Of a stretch of 64,000 bases of DNA, positions 34,001 to 41,476 are shown piece after piece. Origin of the DNA: Alphaproteobacteria bacterium (GTDB lineage: Bacteria > Pseudomonadota > Alphaproteobacteria > Sphingomonadales > Sphingomonadaceae); assembly GCA_019239415.1 (NCBI GenBank), contig JAFAZW010000062.1:1-64000 (forward strand). The letters run 5' to 3'. A model generated the notes under the pieces. The model searched no databases and was not told where the DNA came from. It saw nothing but the letters and a program-made list of their open reading frames with translations. A program made the translations under genes and the position numbers. The stretch's first letter is position 1. Each line of letters starts with the position of its first letter.

Positions 34001-35400
34001 CCGTGCGGCGGAAAGTGTCGGCGAGCGAGACCGAGGTCGAGGAGACGGTCTATCTCGGCGCGTATCAGAGGCGGCGGATCCTTCGCGTCGTCGACGGCGC
34101 CTCGACCCTGATCCTCGAGCGCCACGACCTTCGCGCCCTCGACGACCAGCGCTACGGCGAATCGGCGGCGGTCGACGACGCCCCGGCCAATCGCGACGCC
34201 CATGGCGGCAACGAGCTCGTCCCGGCGGTGCGTGCCGACGGACGCCGGAGCTTCGCGACAGAATATCGCTGGACGGTGGACGCCCGCGGCCGGGAGACCG
34301 ACAGCCTCGACACCCCGCTGACCCGCTATCCGCTCCAGACCCTGCTCGGCTCGCTTACCCTCGAGCTCGACGATGCGGCGAAGATCGTCAGCGAGGAGGA
34401 ATATTATCCCTATGGCGACACCGCCATCTGGTCTGCCGCCTCGGCCGACGAGCAGACCCTCAAGGTCTACCGCTATGTCGGCAAGGAGCGCGATTCGACG
34501 ACCGGCCTCTATTATTACGGCGCCCGCTATTACGTCTCCGCCTTCGGACGCTGGCTGAGTGCCGACCCGGCCGGGTTCAACGACGGCACCAACCTCTTCC
34601 TCTATGTCGGCGGCAATCCGGTCACGGCGACCGATCCCACCGGCCTCGGCAAGACCAGCAAGACGACGACCGGTCCGCCGAAGATCGCGGGAATGACTCT
34701 CGGGCAAGCGAAGGGCGCACTGGCCAAGGCCGAGAAGCGGGTGAAGTTCTACGAATCGCAGGTCAAGAAGAGCCCCGGCGTCAAGATCTGGCAGACCAAG
34801 CTCGCCTCCGCCAAGAAGGAGCGAACGACCCTCCGCGGCCGGGTCACCCGGCTGACCAATCTGCAGGCCACGAGCAAGGTCATCCCGACCAAGCCCGCCT
34901 ACCACAATCCGGGCGGGCCGCTGGTGCTGCTCATGCCTCCGACCCACCCCGGTCCCAAGTCCGGAACGATCGTCGCCTCGCCGCCCGGAACCGCCTATAT
35001 CGCGGACCTGCACAGCACGTCGCGCAGCTCCCAGGTCGAGAGCGACGTTCGCAACTACACGATGATGGCCAACCGCTACATCCAGTCGCTGCCGTCCAAG
35101 CAGCTGGTCTGCGTCGCCACCAATCGCAAGACGACCGGCTCGATCGGCTACAATGCCGGGCAGATCGCGACCAAGGAGCGCAGCCTCGCCAATACCTCGT
35201 CGCCGGGCACCTATTCGTCGACTCAGGTGGTGGGCCACGTCCCCGACGTCGGCGCGACCGGCGTCTCCTACTCGCCGATGGGCTGGTTCGCCCAGGAGAA
35301 GGTCTCGAACAGCATCGTCGGCGGCGGCCTCTATGCGGGCCGCGTGATCACCGTCTATCTCGTCAAGGAATCGGACGGCAACGTCTACCAATACGATTAG
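28009..35400 (+). CDS. TcB-TcC fusion toxin with RHS cage and C-terminal cargo domain
   Basis: A 2463-aa protein. Residues about 30-330 are an SpvB/TcB N-terminal domain (ELNLELSIVYSSGGGNGLFG). Residues about 394-610 hold FG-GAP/VCBS-like propeller repeats with Asp-rich loops (VDLDGDGLPG, MDLDADGSLD, ADLDGNGLAD, ADTDGSGCAD). TcB middle domains follow (about 640-1000), then RHS/YD repeats, then the RHS core (GLYYYGARYYVSAFGRWLSA, ending in DPTGLG at 2209). The last ~250 residues are a distinct cargo domain, beginning Lys-rich and ending GLYAGRVITVYLVKESDGN; I do not recognise it. In Tc toxins the RHS cage autoproteolytically frees the cargo, which TcA injects. The GTG start at 28009 has GGAGGGA upstream. 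Divergent from the TcA operon and followed by a convergent SUKH gene. Confidence 0.92.
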   Translation: MARSPDGPNNGVALPKLGQPSGGGRSGSPATTYAIEENFGSGSLPFPFDLPTARELNLELSIVYSSGGGNGLFGIGFAANIPAFSLNLRLGIPRYDGSDPVAFAGADLVPSLVDRDGVWVRDVTERSEDGIDWRVTRYQPRVEGDFTLIEHWQEDGAGPGHWRTTSGENVVSYYGRSGEARVADPAEPKKVVEWLIEESRNPKGERILFHYREENDVNVPDRPANRGRSVGANRYPDRIEYGNYLDSDGVERFAYRARFDYGELDLADPAAPPVPWACRADPYSTYNSGFERRWYRLCRALLVEICVPELFGGRPTITRAYRFGYQDQPFGALLTSIATIGLRWDAQGAFTAATMPALRLAYSRFRPEDGTFRTLRAGQGVPAAPGYLAPGSFQFVDLDGDGLPGVLQSNAASTLYWPPDGDGRYAPPEARPFPIEHDLGDSALALMDLDADGSLDLVVESPMRGSYPNHDGTWGPFRPFAAAPTQLGEPDAQYADLDGNGLADLVLFAGAEMAIYPSLGTRGYAAASFAARPFPLAPPADPAMFTGFADLFGDGLQHWVVVENGRIRCWPSLGRGRFGTPVAFDGSPQFGEEFDARRIRLADTDGSGCADILYVRPDRVDLYRNRNGSGFAEPVPIRLPQTFTELDRITTADVLGSGCSGLVLTEAAPETVQTFYDFGIDGSAARPKPYLLTEADNGLGALTRIAYRSSTRDYLEDRKTGRLWPTRLPFPVQVVERMEVLEQVSGLRFVNTYRYHDGYFDSAEREFRGFAFVERRDSEDFETFVEGALFARAEFEPVGAELHQSPTLTRTWYDVGAYDPTGALARARALQYFRGDPDAYRMPGNRLDPAIWDQARPLLRQAQSATKGRVLREEIYGEDGSDRADLPYQATQTRFLVRLLQPDGPNAFASFFVADCETITYDYEREPLDPRVAQTFALEIDGYGNVRRDCAVYYPRRSVAGDPDISRAPEQEVLRASATLDDPIDATQGMRWIGLACESRLFELHGLQPGPSGYFSFEEVEAQVAQALADPVNYAAPFAPGRLQARIQRWARTYYWNDAQTDVLPLHETGKRALVHHEAQAAFPDGLLGAQALFPADASAIPELNAAALPQSLRDHFAALSIALPEGSRAEVAVIAPDLSWTVTDLDTGQIYPIAAGEAALLVSRQVFGGLADGLAAAAGYGLEQGYWWNRGDVSVYFTQPAGFFMLSETRNLFAQAESPLDSRTVLSYDQGFLFVTSTTEWLSEAQQNVTRVEMDYQALLAARVTSPNLIVAESLYDPLGRTLATSLHKGPVGDLPLSDYVVRPDPTFDDVLARPAYYLQGASTFAYEDPFAWLTSGQPVSAITLTRETRVSEEPDGSSTAIQIEIAFRDGLAREIERKKVSDPGKAVIRSRSGALRLDTDGVPEVAEVDLRWWVSGRTVYSNKGLPTAVYLPYFSNLPQFEDRADVAEAGLLPPPTTVRYDPLGRATRVDTPKGFFELNVYKAWSRWLYDEDDTVTRSVYYRDHIDDPDLPPPERQALEQAAAFEDTPNVLVLDPEGNPVRKVQMLVETAGGPVHYLTTRLTLDAEGKVAAIADPRLMARTPPVDNVQYLADMAGSKLLEAAVDSGSRARLADIYDREARLLDGRGVEVAKAYDRLQRLVEIRTRAGSGAWRSVERIVYGEGQPNDVALNLRGEVYRDFDQAGIATYPRYNIQGQALALERQLSVETGEIDWNGAAEGAVEPLPLVTTWSFDALDRAVWEQCPDGRRLVPAYGASSLMTALAVGEGEAVRPVVTEIEHDASYQRVRIALANGAVSRFTYEPTTLRLTRIRTDGPSASVLQDRGYAYDPVGNVTWTGDDRRPTVFHAGQEVSPVSAYAFDSIYRLVRATGAQQPGLAVASSRSPRPHDARNETEVENYLQTYAYDGASNLTELRHVAASASWTRRIAIAPLSNRGKPEGAAAGYDRNGNMTDLGALSGMDWSWRNGLLGVAAVAREDGEDDDAAFQYDGRGRRLRKTVRRKVSASETEVEETVYLGAYQRRRILRVVDGASTLILERHDLRALDDQRYGESAAVDDAPANRDAHGGNELVPAVRADGRRSFATEYRWTVDARGRETDSLDTPLTRYPLQTLLGSLTLELDDAAKIVSEEEYYPYGDTAIWSAASADEQTLKVYRYVGKERDSTTGLYYYGARYYVSAFGRWLSADPAGFNDGTNLFLYVGGNPVTATDPTGLGKTSKTTTGPPKIAGMTLGQAKGALAKAEKRVKFYESQVKKSPGVKIWQTKLASAKKERTTLRGRVTRLTNLQATSKVIPTKPAYHNPGGPLVLLMPPTHPGPKSGTIVASPPGTAYIADLHSTSRSSQVESDVRNYTMMANRYIQSLPSKQLVCVATNRKTTGSIGYNAGQIATKERSLANTSSPGTYSSTQVVGHVPDVGATGVSYSPMGWFAQEKVSNSIVGGGLYAGRVITVYLVKESDGNVYQYD

Positions 35401-35469
35401 TGCGTTGGGCGATTGCTTGGCCGCGGCTCGTCATGCCGGACTGCCCGATCCGCTCCTCGGCGGCCCGGC

Positions 35470-36222
35470 TCAGTGGGTCCGGGCGGAGCCCCAGACCGGG
35501 CGCAGGCGCAGACGGCCCTCCCGGTCGGTATAGTTTTCGAGGCCGTGAAGCCCCTCCAGCGAGTCGAGATGGGCGAGCTGTCGCCACAGGTCGCCGTTGA
35601 CGATCATGTGGGCCTCGGCGCGCATCGGCATCAGCTGCTGCACGTCGACCCGGCCTCCCGCGAGGAGCGGTGAGGGCATGTAGGCGAGGTGCTGGTCGAG
35701 GTCGAAGCCGCCGAGCTGCTCGCGGGCGGCGGCGATGCGGCGATGATAGTCGTCGTCCATCACGCCGTTGAGGAAGCCGCCGTCGAAGAAATGGACGAAG
35801 TCGCGATACTCGCAGAGCGGCTCGAGGGTAACCGCATAGAGCTCGAACACCGTCGCCCTGCCGCCCGCCGCCAGATCCTCCTCCCGATAGGCGAACTGGT
35901 TGCCGAGGACGGATTCGCCGAAGCAAAGCCAGGGGGCGGCATGACCGGCCCAGGCGAACTTCCACCGTTCGGCCGAATTCCAGTCGGGTATCGCGCGCGC
36001 CGTCCGGTTCGCCCAGCCGAACAGCCGGTAGCTGCCGGCCAGCAGGTCCATGCCGTCGCTGACCGCAAGCAGCCGCCGGTGCCGCTCGGGCAGGCGCCGG
36101 AAGGCCTCGTCCCGGTCCCCCGGCGCGAGCGGCGGCCGGCGGCGGAGAGTCGCGGCGACCGCGCGGTCCAGCCGCGGCCGTCGCCCTTCGAACACGGCCT
36201 CGAGGATATCGTCCGCCTTCAT
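35470..36222 (-). CDS. SUKH (SMI1/KNR4) family protein, probable immunity protein
   Basis: A 250-aa cytosolic protein with the SUKH pattern: LLAVSDGMDLLAGSYRLFGW, then a W-rich strand pair (WNSAERWKFAWAGHAAPW), LCFGESVLGNQFAYREEDL, a C-terminal LAYMPSPLLAGGRVDVQQL, and VNGDLWRQL near the end. SUKH proteins are common immunity proteins for polymorphic and RHS toxins. It starts at the ATG at 36222 and ends 69 bp from the end of the TcB-TcC gene on the opposite strand. The pairing with the TcC cargo is inferred from position; a housekeeping SUKH role cannot be excluded. Confidence 0.75.
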   Translation of the reverse strand: MKADDILEAVFEGRRPRLDRAVAATLRRRPPLAPGDRDEAFRRLPERHRRLLAVSDGMDLLAGSYRLFGWANRTARAIPDWNSAERWKFAWAGHAAPWLCFGESVLGNQFAYREEDLAAGGRATVFELYAVTLEPLCEYRDFVHFFDGGFLNGVMDDDYHRRIAAAREQLGGFDLDQHLAYMPSPLLAGGRVDVQQLMPMRAEAHMIVNGDLWRQLAHLDSLEGLHGLENYTDREGRLRLRPVWGSARTH

Positions 36223-36430
36223 CGCCCGGCTTTCGCATATCGTCCCCGGTCGGAACAGGCTTTTCGGCCGCCGCGCCGCGCCGTCCGCTGCGTCTTGCCG
36301 GCTCCGTGAATCGACGCTGCGGCGACTTCCGTCGGTGCTCGACCGCGGCTCCCGATGTCCGGGGGGTCTCCTCTTTTTCGCGCACCGCCCCTAAAGGCCC
36401 TGCGACCGGTTGGCGAGAGGAGCCGCACGC

Positions 36431-38035
36431 ATGGGCTGGAAGGCGATCCGACGGGGCGGGGCGGGCTGGGCGGCCGCGACGGCCCTGGCCCTCGTGCCGG
36501 CCGCGGCGGCCGCGCAGCCGCCGGGCGCCGTCCCCGTCGCCGTCGCGATCGAAACCGAAGCCGCGGGGCCGCGGATCGGACGCGACATCTTCGGCCAGTT
36601 CGCCGAGCATCTCGGCACCGGCATCTACGGGGGCATATGGGTCGGTCCGGACTCGCCGATCCCCAATGTGCGCGGCATTCGCAGCGACGTCGTCGCCGCG
36701 CTCCGCGCGCTCAAGGTGCCCAACGTGCGCTGGCCGGGCGGCTGCTTCGCCGACGAATATCATTGGCGCGAAGGCGTCGGCCCGACCGCCCTCAGGCCTG
36801 CGCGGCTCAATGCCAGCTGGGGCGGCGTGATCGAGCCGAACGGCTTCGGCAGCCACGAATTCTTCGATTTCGCGGAGCAGATCGGCGCCGACGCCTACCT
36901 GTCGGTCAACGTCGGCTCCGGCACCGTCCAGGAAGCGGCCGACTGGCTCGAATATCTCACCGCGCAGGCGCCGACGGCGCTGGCGCGGGCGCGGGCGGCG
37001 AATGGACACGCCGGGCCTTACCGGATCAAATATCTCGGCCTCGGCAACGAGAATTGGGGCTGCGGCGGCGCCATGTCCGCCGACCATTATGCCGAGGAGA
37101 TGAAGCGCTACGCCCATTATGCGCGCAACCTCGACCCGGCCCAGGCCGCCCCCGGCGCGATGAAGCGGATCGCCGTCGGCTGGGACAGCGGCAACAGCGA
37201 TTATACCGAGACGGTGATGAAGGCGTGGAAGGAGAAGGTCTGGAGCTGGGACATCGAGGGCGTCTCGCTCCACGGCTACACCATCCCCAACAGCTGGGAG
37301 AGGAAGGGCCCCAGCGTCGGCTTCGGCGAGGACGAATATGCGAAATCCGTCCCCGCGACGCTCAGGATGAAGGAATGGGTCGCGCGGCAGAGCGCGATCA
37401 TGGACCGCTACGATCCCGAGCGGAAAGTGGGCCTGTACGTCGACGAATGGGGGATCTGGACCGATCCGACGCCCGGCACCAACCCGGGTTTTCTCCAGCA
37501 GCAGAACACGCTGCGCGACGCCATCGTCGCCGCCCTCAACCTCGACATCTTCATGCGCAATGCGGCGCGCGTCCGCGGCGCCAACATCGCCCAGATGGTG
37601 AACGTCCTGCAGGCGATGATCCTGACGGACGGCCCAAGGATGGTGCTGACCCCCACCTACCACGTCTACCGCATGTACGTGCCCTTCCAGGATGCGAGCT
37701 TGCTGCCGGTCCGGTTCGACGCGGGATCGTACCGGCATGGCGAGATCACGCTGCCGCGGGTCGACGCGGTCGCGGCGCGGGATGCGGCGGGCGGAATCTG
37801 GCTCGCGCTCGTCAATGTCGACCCGGAGCGGCCGGCATCGGTCGCCGCGGCCCTCGCGGGCGTGAGGCCGCGGGCGGCGGCGGGCGAGCTGCTGACCGCG
37901 GCTGCCGTCGATTCCCACAACGGCTTCGACCGGCCGGGCGAAGTGGCGCCGCGTCCCTTCGCGGGCCGCGCCGAGGCGGGCGGGCTCCGCTTCGAGCTGC
38001 CGCCCAAGTCCATTGCCGTGGTGCAGGTGCGATGA
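36431..38035 (+). CDS. abfA: GH51 alpha-L-arabinofuranosidase, secreted
   Basis: A 534-aa enzyme with an N-terminal signal peptide (AAATALALVPAAAAAQ). It removes terminal arabinofuranose from arabinoxylan or arabinan. Family signatures: FGQFAEHLGTGIYGGIW, VRWPGGCFADEYHWREGVGP, the acid/base E207 in LGNENWGCGG, and the nucleophile E339 in VDEWGIW. The catalytic barrel is followed by the usual C-terminal beta-sandwich. The ATG at 36431 has GAGAGGAG upstream; a TTG at 36410 is less likely. The esterase gene starts 11 bp after its stop, so the two form a small hemicellulose operon. Confidence 0.92.
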   Translation: MGWKAIRRGGAGWAAATALALVPAAAAAQPPGAVPVAVAIETEAAGPRIGRDIFGQFAEHLGTGIYGGIWVGPDSPIPNVRGIRSDVVAALRALKVPNVRWPGGCFADEYHWREGVGPTALRPARLNASWGGVIEPNGFGSHEFFDFAEQIGADAYLSVNVGSGTVQEAADWLEYLTAQAPTALARARAANGHAGPYRIKYLGLGNENWGCGGAMSADHYAEEMKRYAHYARNLDPAQAAPGAMKRIAVGWDSGNSDYTETVMKAWKEKVWSWDIEGVSLHGYTIPNSWERKGPSVGFGEDEYAKSVPATLRMKEWVARQSAIMDRYDPERKVGLYVDEWGIWTDPTPGTNPGFLQQQNTLRDAIVAALNLDIFMRNAARVRGANIAQMVNVLQAMILTDGPRMVLTPTYHVYRMYVPFQDASLLPVRFDAGSYRHGEITLPRVDAVAARDAAGGIWLALVNVDPERPASVAAALAGVRPRAAAGELLTAAAVDSHNGFDRPGEVAPRPFAGRAEAGGLRFELPPKSIAVVQVR

Positions 38036-38046
38036 GGGAGACGAGG

Positions 38047-38961
38047 ATGAGGTTCGCCGTCGCCGCCGCGCTCCTCGCCATCCCTCCTCTCGCGGCGCCG
38101 GCGCGGGCACAGGATGACAGGATGACCCCGATCGCGGTCCCGGCGCAGCCCGGCGCCATCGCGCTCGGCACCGGGTCGCTGCCGGGGGCCGCGGTACCGG
38201 AAAGCTGGCACCGGCAATATGGCAGCGCCTTCGCGCGCAACGTCACCGTCGCGACGCTCACCCCGTATCTGCCCGAGCCGGGGAAGGAGACCGGCACCGC
38301 GATCATCGTCGCTCCCGGCGGCGGCTTTCGGACGCTGTCGATGGACAATGAAGGCGCCGAGGTCGCGAAGGCGCTCGCCGCGCGCGGCGTCGCGGCGTTC
38401 GTGCTCAAATATCGCCTGATCCAGACCCCGGCCGACATGGGCGCCTTCCAGCGCTCGATGGCGGCGATGTTCAGCGGCGCCGCGCGTCCGCCGCAGCCCG
38501 CTGGGAGCGGGCTTGCCGCGCTCGCGCCGCAGCTGGCGGACGCCGATGCGGCCTTCGCGCTGGTCCGCCGCCGCGCCCGGGAATGGCATGTCGATCCCGC
38601 CCGCGTCGGTATGATCGGCTTCTCCGCGGGGGCGATGCTGACGATGGCGACTGTCCTCTCCGGCGGCGGCGCCAGGCCGGCCTTCATCGGCTCCGTCTAC
38701 GGGCCGCTCGCGCCGGTGAGGGTCCCCGCCGACGCGCCGCCTTTGTTCGTCGCGCTCGCCGCCGACGACCCGCTGTTCGGCGGCAGCGGCTTCGGGCTGA
38801 TCGACAGCTGGACGGCGGCCCACCGACCCGTCGAGTTCCACCTCTACGAGCGCGGCGGCCACGGCTTCGGCATGTACCGCAAAGAGACCACGAGCACCGG
38901 CTGGTTCGACGCGTTCGTGGCCTGGCTCGGCATGCACGGCCTGCTGAACGGCGTCCGCTAG
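38047..38961 (+). CDS. Secreted alpha/beta-hydrolase (acetyl-xylan-esterase-like)
   Basis: A 304-aa hydrolase with a cleavable signal peptide (FAVAAALLAIPPLAAPARAQ). Key motifs: the oxyanion-hole region IIVAPGGGFRTLSMDNEG, the nucleophile S193 in IGFSAGAM, and the catalytic His in ERGGHGFGMYR. This set is typical of carbohydrate esterases related to BD-FAE/acetylxylan esterases. Paired with the GH51 enzyme, it likely removes acetyl or feruloyl groups from arabinoxylan. The ATG at 38047 has GGGAGACGAGG upstream; an ATG at 38032 that overlaps the GH51 stop (ATGA) is the alternative. Confidence 0.87.
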   Translation: MRFAVAAALLAIPPLAAPARAQDDRMTPIAVPAQPGAIALGTGSLPGAAVPESWHRQYGSAFARNVTVATLTPYLPEPGKETGTAIIVAPGGGFRTLSMDNEGAEVAKALAARGVAAFVLKYRLIQTPADMGAFQRSMAAMFSGAARPPQPAGSGLAALAPQLADADAAFALVRRRAREWHVDPARVGMIGFSAGAMLTMATVLSGGGARPAFIGSVYGPLAPVRVPADAPPLFVALAADDPLFGGSGFGLIDSWTAAHRPVEFHLYERGGHGFGMYRKETTSTGWFDAFVAWLGMHGLLNGVR

Positions 38962-38976
38962 GAGCGGCGACGTCGT

Positions 38977-39444
38977 TCAGGGCAGCCGCAGCAGGCGGTC
39001 GAGCGAGAGCCGGCCACCGCCGAAGGCGATGAGCGGGAGGAAGACCGCCGCCCAGCTGAGATGAGTCGGCCAGGCGTCGGGATAGACGAAGATCTCGATC
39101 ACCGCCGTCATGCCGAGCAGGGCCAGCGCGGAAGCACGGGTGAACAGCCCGAGGAAGAGCAGGATCGGGAAGACGTGCTCGGCCGTGGCGGCGGCGTAGG
39201 CGGCCGTGTGCGGGTCGAGCAGCGGCAGCTTATACTCGGTGGCGAACAGGTCGAACGTCGTCTGCGGCACCGTGAACAGCCCCTCGACCTTGGTCCGGCC
39301 GGATTGGAAGAAGACGGCCCCGATGCCGACGCGCTGGACGAGCAGGATGAGCGAGGGGCGCAGCACCTTTTCGGCCGCGCGGGCGAAGAGCACATAGGGC
39401 CCGCCGCGGGACGGCGAGGCCAGGGGCGGAGCGAGAGTGGCCAT
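38977..39444 (-). CDS. DoxX family membrane protein of the bufferin operon
   Basis: A 155-aa DoxX-fold inner-membrane protein with four hydrophobic helices (SLILLVQRVGIGAVFFQSG, AEHVFPILLFLGLFTRASA, ALLGMTAVIEIFVYP, LSWAAVFLPLIAFGG). DoxX proteins commonly close bufferin operons (bufA-bufB-bufC-doxX), where they are thought to support redox or transport steps; the exact role is unknown. Start: the ATG at 39444 with AAAGGA upstream. It begins 20 bp after the bufC stop. Confidence 0.87.
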   Translation of the reverse strand: MATLAPPLASPSRGGPYVLFARAAEKVLRPSLILLVQRVGIGAVFFQSGRTKVEGLFTVPQTTFDLFATEYKLPLLDPHTAAYAAATAEHVFPILLFLGLFTRASALALLGMTAVIEIFVYPDAWPTHLSWAAVFLPLIAFGGGRLSLDRLLRLP

Positions 39445-39464
39445 GATCGTGTCCTTTCTCTGGA

Positions 39465-40184
39465 TCAGACGGGAAGCAGGGCGCCGCAGGCGATGAGGCG
39501 CGCGATGAGGGTCGGGAGGTCGGCCCCGGCGCCGACCGCCCGCTCGAGCGATCGCACCGGGGCGCCGGCCGCGACGGCGGCGAGGAGGCGGTGCTCGGCG
39601 CGGCCGATCGGCTGCAGCATCGCCCCGCCGCCGGCGCGCGTGACGAGCGCCCCTTCCGGCCGCCACTCGGGGGCGAGCTCCTCGAATCCTCCGGGGCACC
39701 GGTGCGCGAGCCAGATCGTCACCGCCGGACTGTCCAGCCAGGCGAATCGCGCCGCCGGGTGAAGGGTGAGGCGGAGCGGCTGGAAGCAGTCGGCGCCGAC
39801 GCCCGGTGCCCGCCGCGCCGCGCGGTCGGCGGCGAGGTGCGCGTCCAGCCACAGCCAGTCGAGCAGAGCGACATCGGCCAGGTAGGGCAGCCCGCTCGTC
39901 CACGGCTGGCGGGCGAGGAAGCCGGCGAAGCCGCTGCCGTAACGGGAGAGGATGGGGCTCGCCGGCGGCTGCGCGTCGCGGAAGGCCAGGGCGGCGCCGG
40001 TGAAGCCTTCCTCGCCGAGCAGGCAGCCGACGGTCGGAAAGGCGGCGCGGAGCGCTTCGACGATGCCGTGGGCGCAGGTGTTGCGGTAGACCGCGAATCC
40101 GGGCGCGCGGGCGAGGCGCCCGTGCGGCTCCGGCGCGAGCAGGGCTTCGGCGAAGGCGTCCTGGAAGACGGCGAGGTCAGGCAT
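39465..40184 (-). CDS. bufC: BufC-type DUF2063 protein (HvfC/BufC family)
   Basis: A 239-aa protein. The N-terminal DUF2063 domain is clear: FQDAFAEALLAPEP, FAVYRNTCAHGIVEALRAAFP, TVGCLLGEEGFTGAALAF. In bufferin and related systems this family acts as the partner that delivers the precursor peptide to the DUF692 (MNIO) enzyme. Its start overlaps the bufB stop by 8 bp, so the two are probably translated together in fixed ratio. The C-terminal half is a second helical and beta domain typical of the family. Confidence 0.88.
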   Translation of the reverse strand: MPDLAVFQDAFAEALLAPEPHGRLARAPGFAVYRNTCAHGIVEALRAAFPTVGCLLGEEGFTGAALAFRDAQPPASPILSRYGSGFAGFLARQPWTSGLPYLADVALLDWLWLDAHLAADRAARRAPGVGADCFQPLRLTLHPAARFAWLDSPAVTIWLAHRCPGGFEELAPEWRPEGALVTRAGGGAMLQPIGRAEHRLLAAVAAGAPVRSLERAVGAGADLPTLIARLIACGALLPV

Positions 40185-41022
40185 GCGCCGGCACCTTGCC
40201 CGGGTGGCGCATCAGCGAAGCGGCGCGGTTGCGCTCGGCCATCAGCACGTCGAAGGACGGGATGTCGCCGTCGCGCTCGATCAGCGTCGGCGCGGGCAGC
40301 GGCGCCATGCGCCCGAGGAGCCGTGCGTAGAGGTCCCACACCGCCTCCGCGACGGGTGCGTCGTGGCTGTCGATGAGGAGAGCGGCGCCATGCACCGGGT
40401 CCGGCTTGTGGCCGGCGAGGTGGATTTCGCCGATCGCCTCGACCGGCAGCGCGTCCAGATACGCTTCCGGCGCGAAGCCGAGGTTGCGGGCGCTCACGAA
40501 GACGTTGTTGACGTCGACGAGCAGCCGGCATCCGGTCCGTCGCACCAGCTCGGCGAGAAAATCGGTCTCGCTCCACGCGTGCCCGTCGAGGGCGAGGTAG
40601 AGGGATGGATTCTCGATGAGGATCTGCCGCCCGAGCGCGTGCTGGGCGATGTCGATGTTGCGGGCGACGCGGTGAAGCGCTTCGGTCGACCGCGGGAAGG
40701 GGAGCAGGTCGGGAAAGGCGACACCGCCGCTCCGCGACCAGGCGAGATGCTCCGAGACGAGGAAGGGCTCGAAACGCCGGCACAGCGCCCTGAGCGCCGC
40801 GAGATGCTCCGCATCCGGATCGTCGGCGCCGGCGAGGCTGAGGCCGACGCCGTGGAGCGACAGCGGCTTCTCGCGCCGCAGCGCTTCGAGCATGGCGAGG
40901 CGCGGCCCGCCGGCGACCATGTAATTCTCGGCATGCACCTCGAACCACAGGCCGACCGCCGGCGCGGCGAGCGCCGCCCCGAAATGGACGGGCCTGAAGC
41001 TCAGTCCGGCGGTCGGGACCAT
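40177..41022 (-). CDS. bufB: BufB-type multinuclear non-haem iron oxidase (DUF692/MNIO)
   Basis: A 281-aa TIM-barrel enzyme of the DUF692 family. MNIO enzymes use two or three iron ions to rebuild cysteines of a precursor peptide into oxidised heterocycles; in bufferins these are copper-binding thiooxazoles. Visible metal-site segments: FEVHAENYM, PLSLHGVGLSL, FLVSEHLAW, ILIENPSLYLAL, LLVDVNNVFVSARN, EIHLAGHK. Start: the ATG at 41022, 11 bp after the precursor gene. Context with DUF2282, DUF2063 and DoxX genes makes the assignment strong. Confidence 0.92.
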   Translation of the reverse strand: MVPTAGLSFRPVHFGAALAAPAVGLWFEVHAENYMVAGGPRLAMLEALRREKPLSLHGVGLSLAGADDPDAEHLAALRALCRRFEPFLVSEHLAWSRSGGVAFPDLLPFPRSTEALHRVARNIDIAQHALGRQILIENPSLYLALDGHAWSETDFLAELVRRTGCRLLVDVNNVFVSARNLGFAPEAYLDALPVEAIGEIHLAGHKPDPVHGAALLIDSHDAPVAEAVWDLYARLLGRMAPLPAPTLIERDGDIPSFDVLMAERNRAASLMRHPGKVPAHA

Positions 41023-41033
41023 GGCGGGCGCTC

Positions 41034-41309
41034 CTAGCGGGCGACGGGGCTCAGCGAGCCGGCGCCCTTGGGGGTCTTGATGCGCGTGCAGGTGCCCTTG
41101 GCGACATACTTCCAGGCATTGCCCTGATAGGCGCGCCGGGCGGTGCCGGCGCAGCTCGTGCCCGGGCCGGCGGCGCAGTCGTTCTTGCCGGCGAGCGCGA
41201 TGCCGAAGCATTTCTCGCTGTTCGGCTGCGGCGCGACCGGGTGGGCGAGCGCGGCGCCGGACATGGCGGCGAGGGCGGCGGCGGTCACCGCCATCGAAGT
41301 GGCTTTCAT
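41034..41309 (-). CDS. bufA: Bufferin precursor (DUF2282), copper-binding RiPP
   Basis: A 91-aa precursor with a signal peptide ([17 protein letters not shown]) and a four-Cys core: [48 protein letters not shown]. This is the DUF2282 bufferin-1 pattern. The cysteines are the expected sites for BufB/BufC modification, giving a periplasmic copper chelator that protects against copper stress. The ATG at 41309 has AAGGAGAC upstream. It is the first gene of the operon, divergent from a LysR gene. No copper-regulator site is obvious in the 167-bp gap. Confidence 0.9.
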   Translation of the reverse strand: MKATSMAVTAAALAAMSGAALAHPVAPQPNSEKCFGIALAGKNDCAAGPGTSCAGTARRAYQGNAWKYVAKGTCTRIKTPKGAGSLSPVAR

Positions 41310-41476
41310 CTGTCGTGTCTCCTTGCAGAAGCTGTCCCGCACCGTCCTTGAGGTGCGGCGCCATTGTCCCAGAGGCGCGGCCGCGCGTCTCAGGCCGAGC
41401 CGGCATGGTTTCGATAACGAGACGCTATGGGCGCTTTCCGGCCCGCCGTGTAAGGAGGGCGGGGGAGGGTGCCGGC

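Noticed and set aside
41375-41386. Palindrome GCGCGGCCGCGC in the bufA-LysR gap as an operator
   Set aside because: Such strings arise by chance at this GC content, and it lacks a LysR T-N11-A core.
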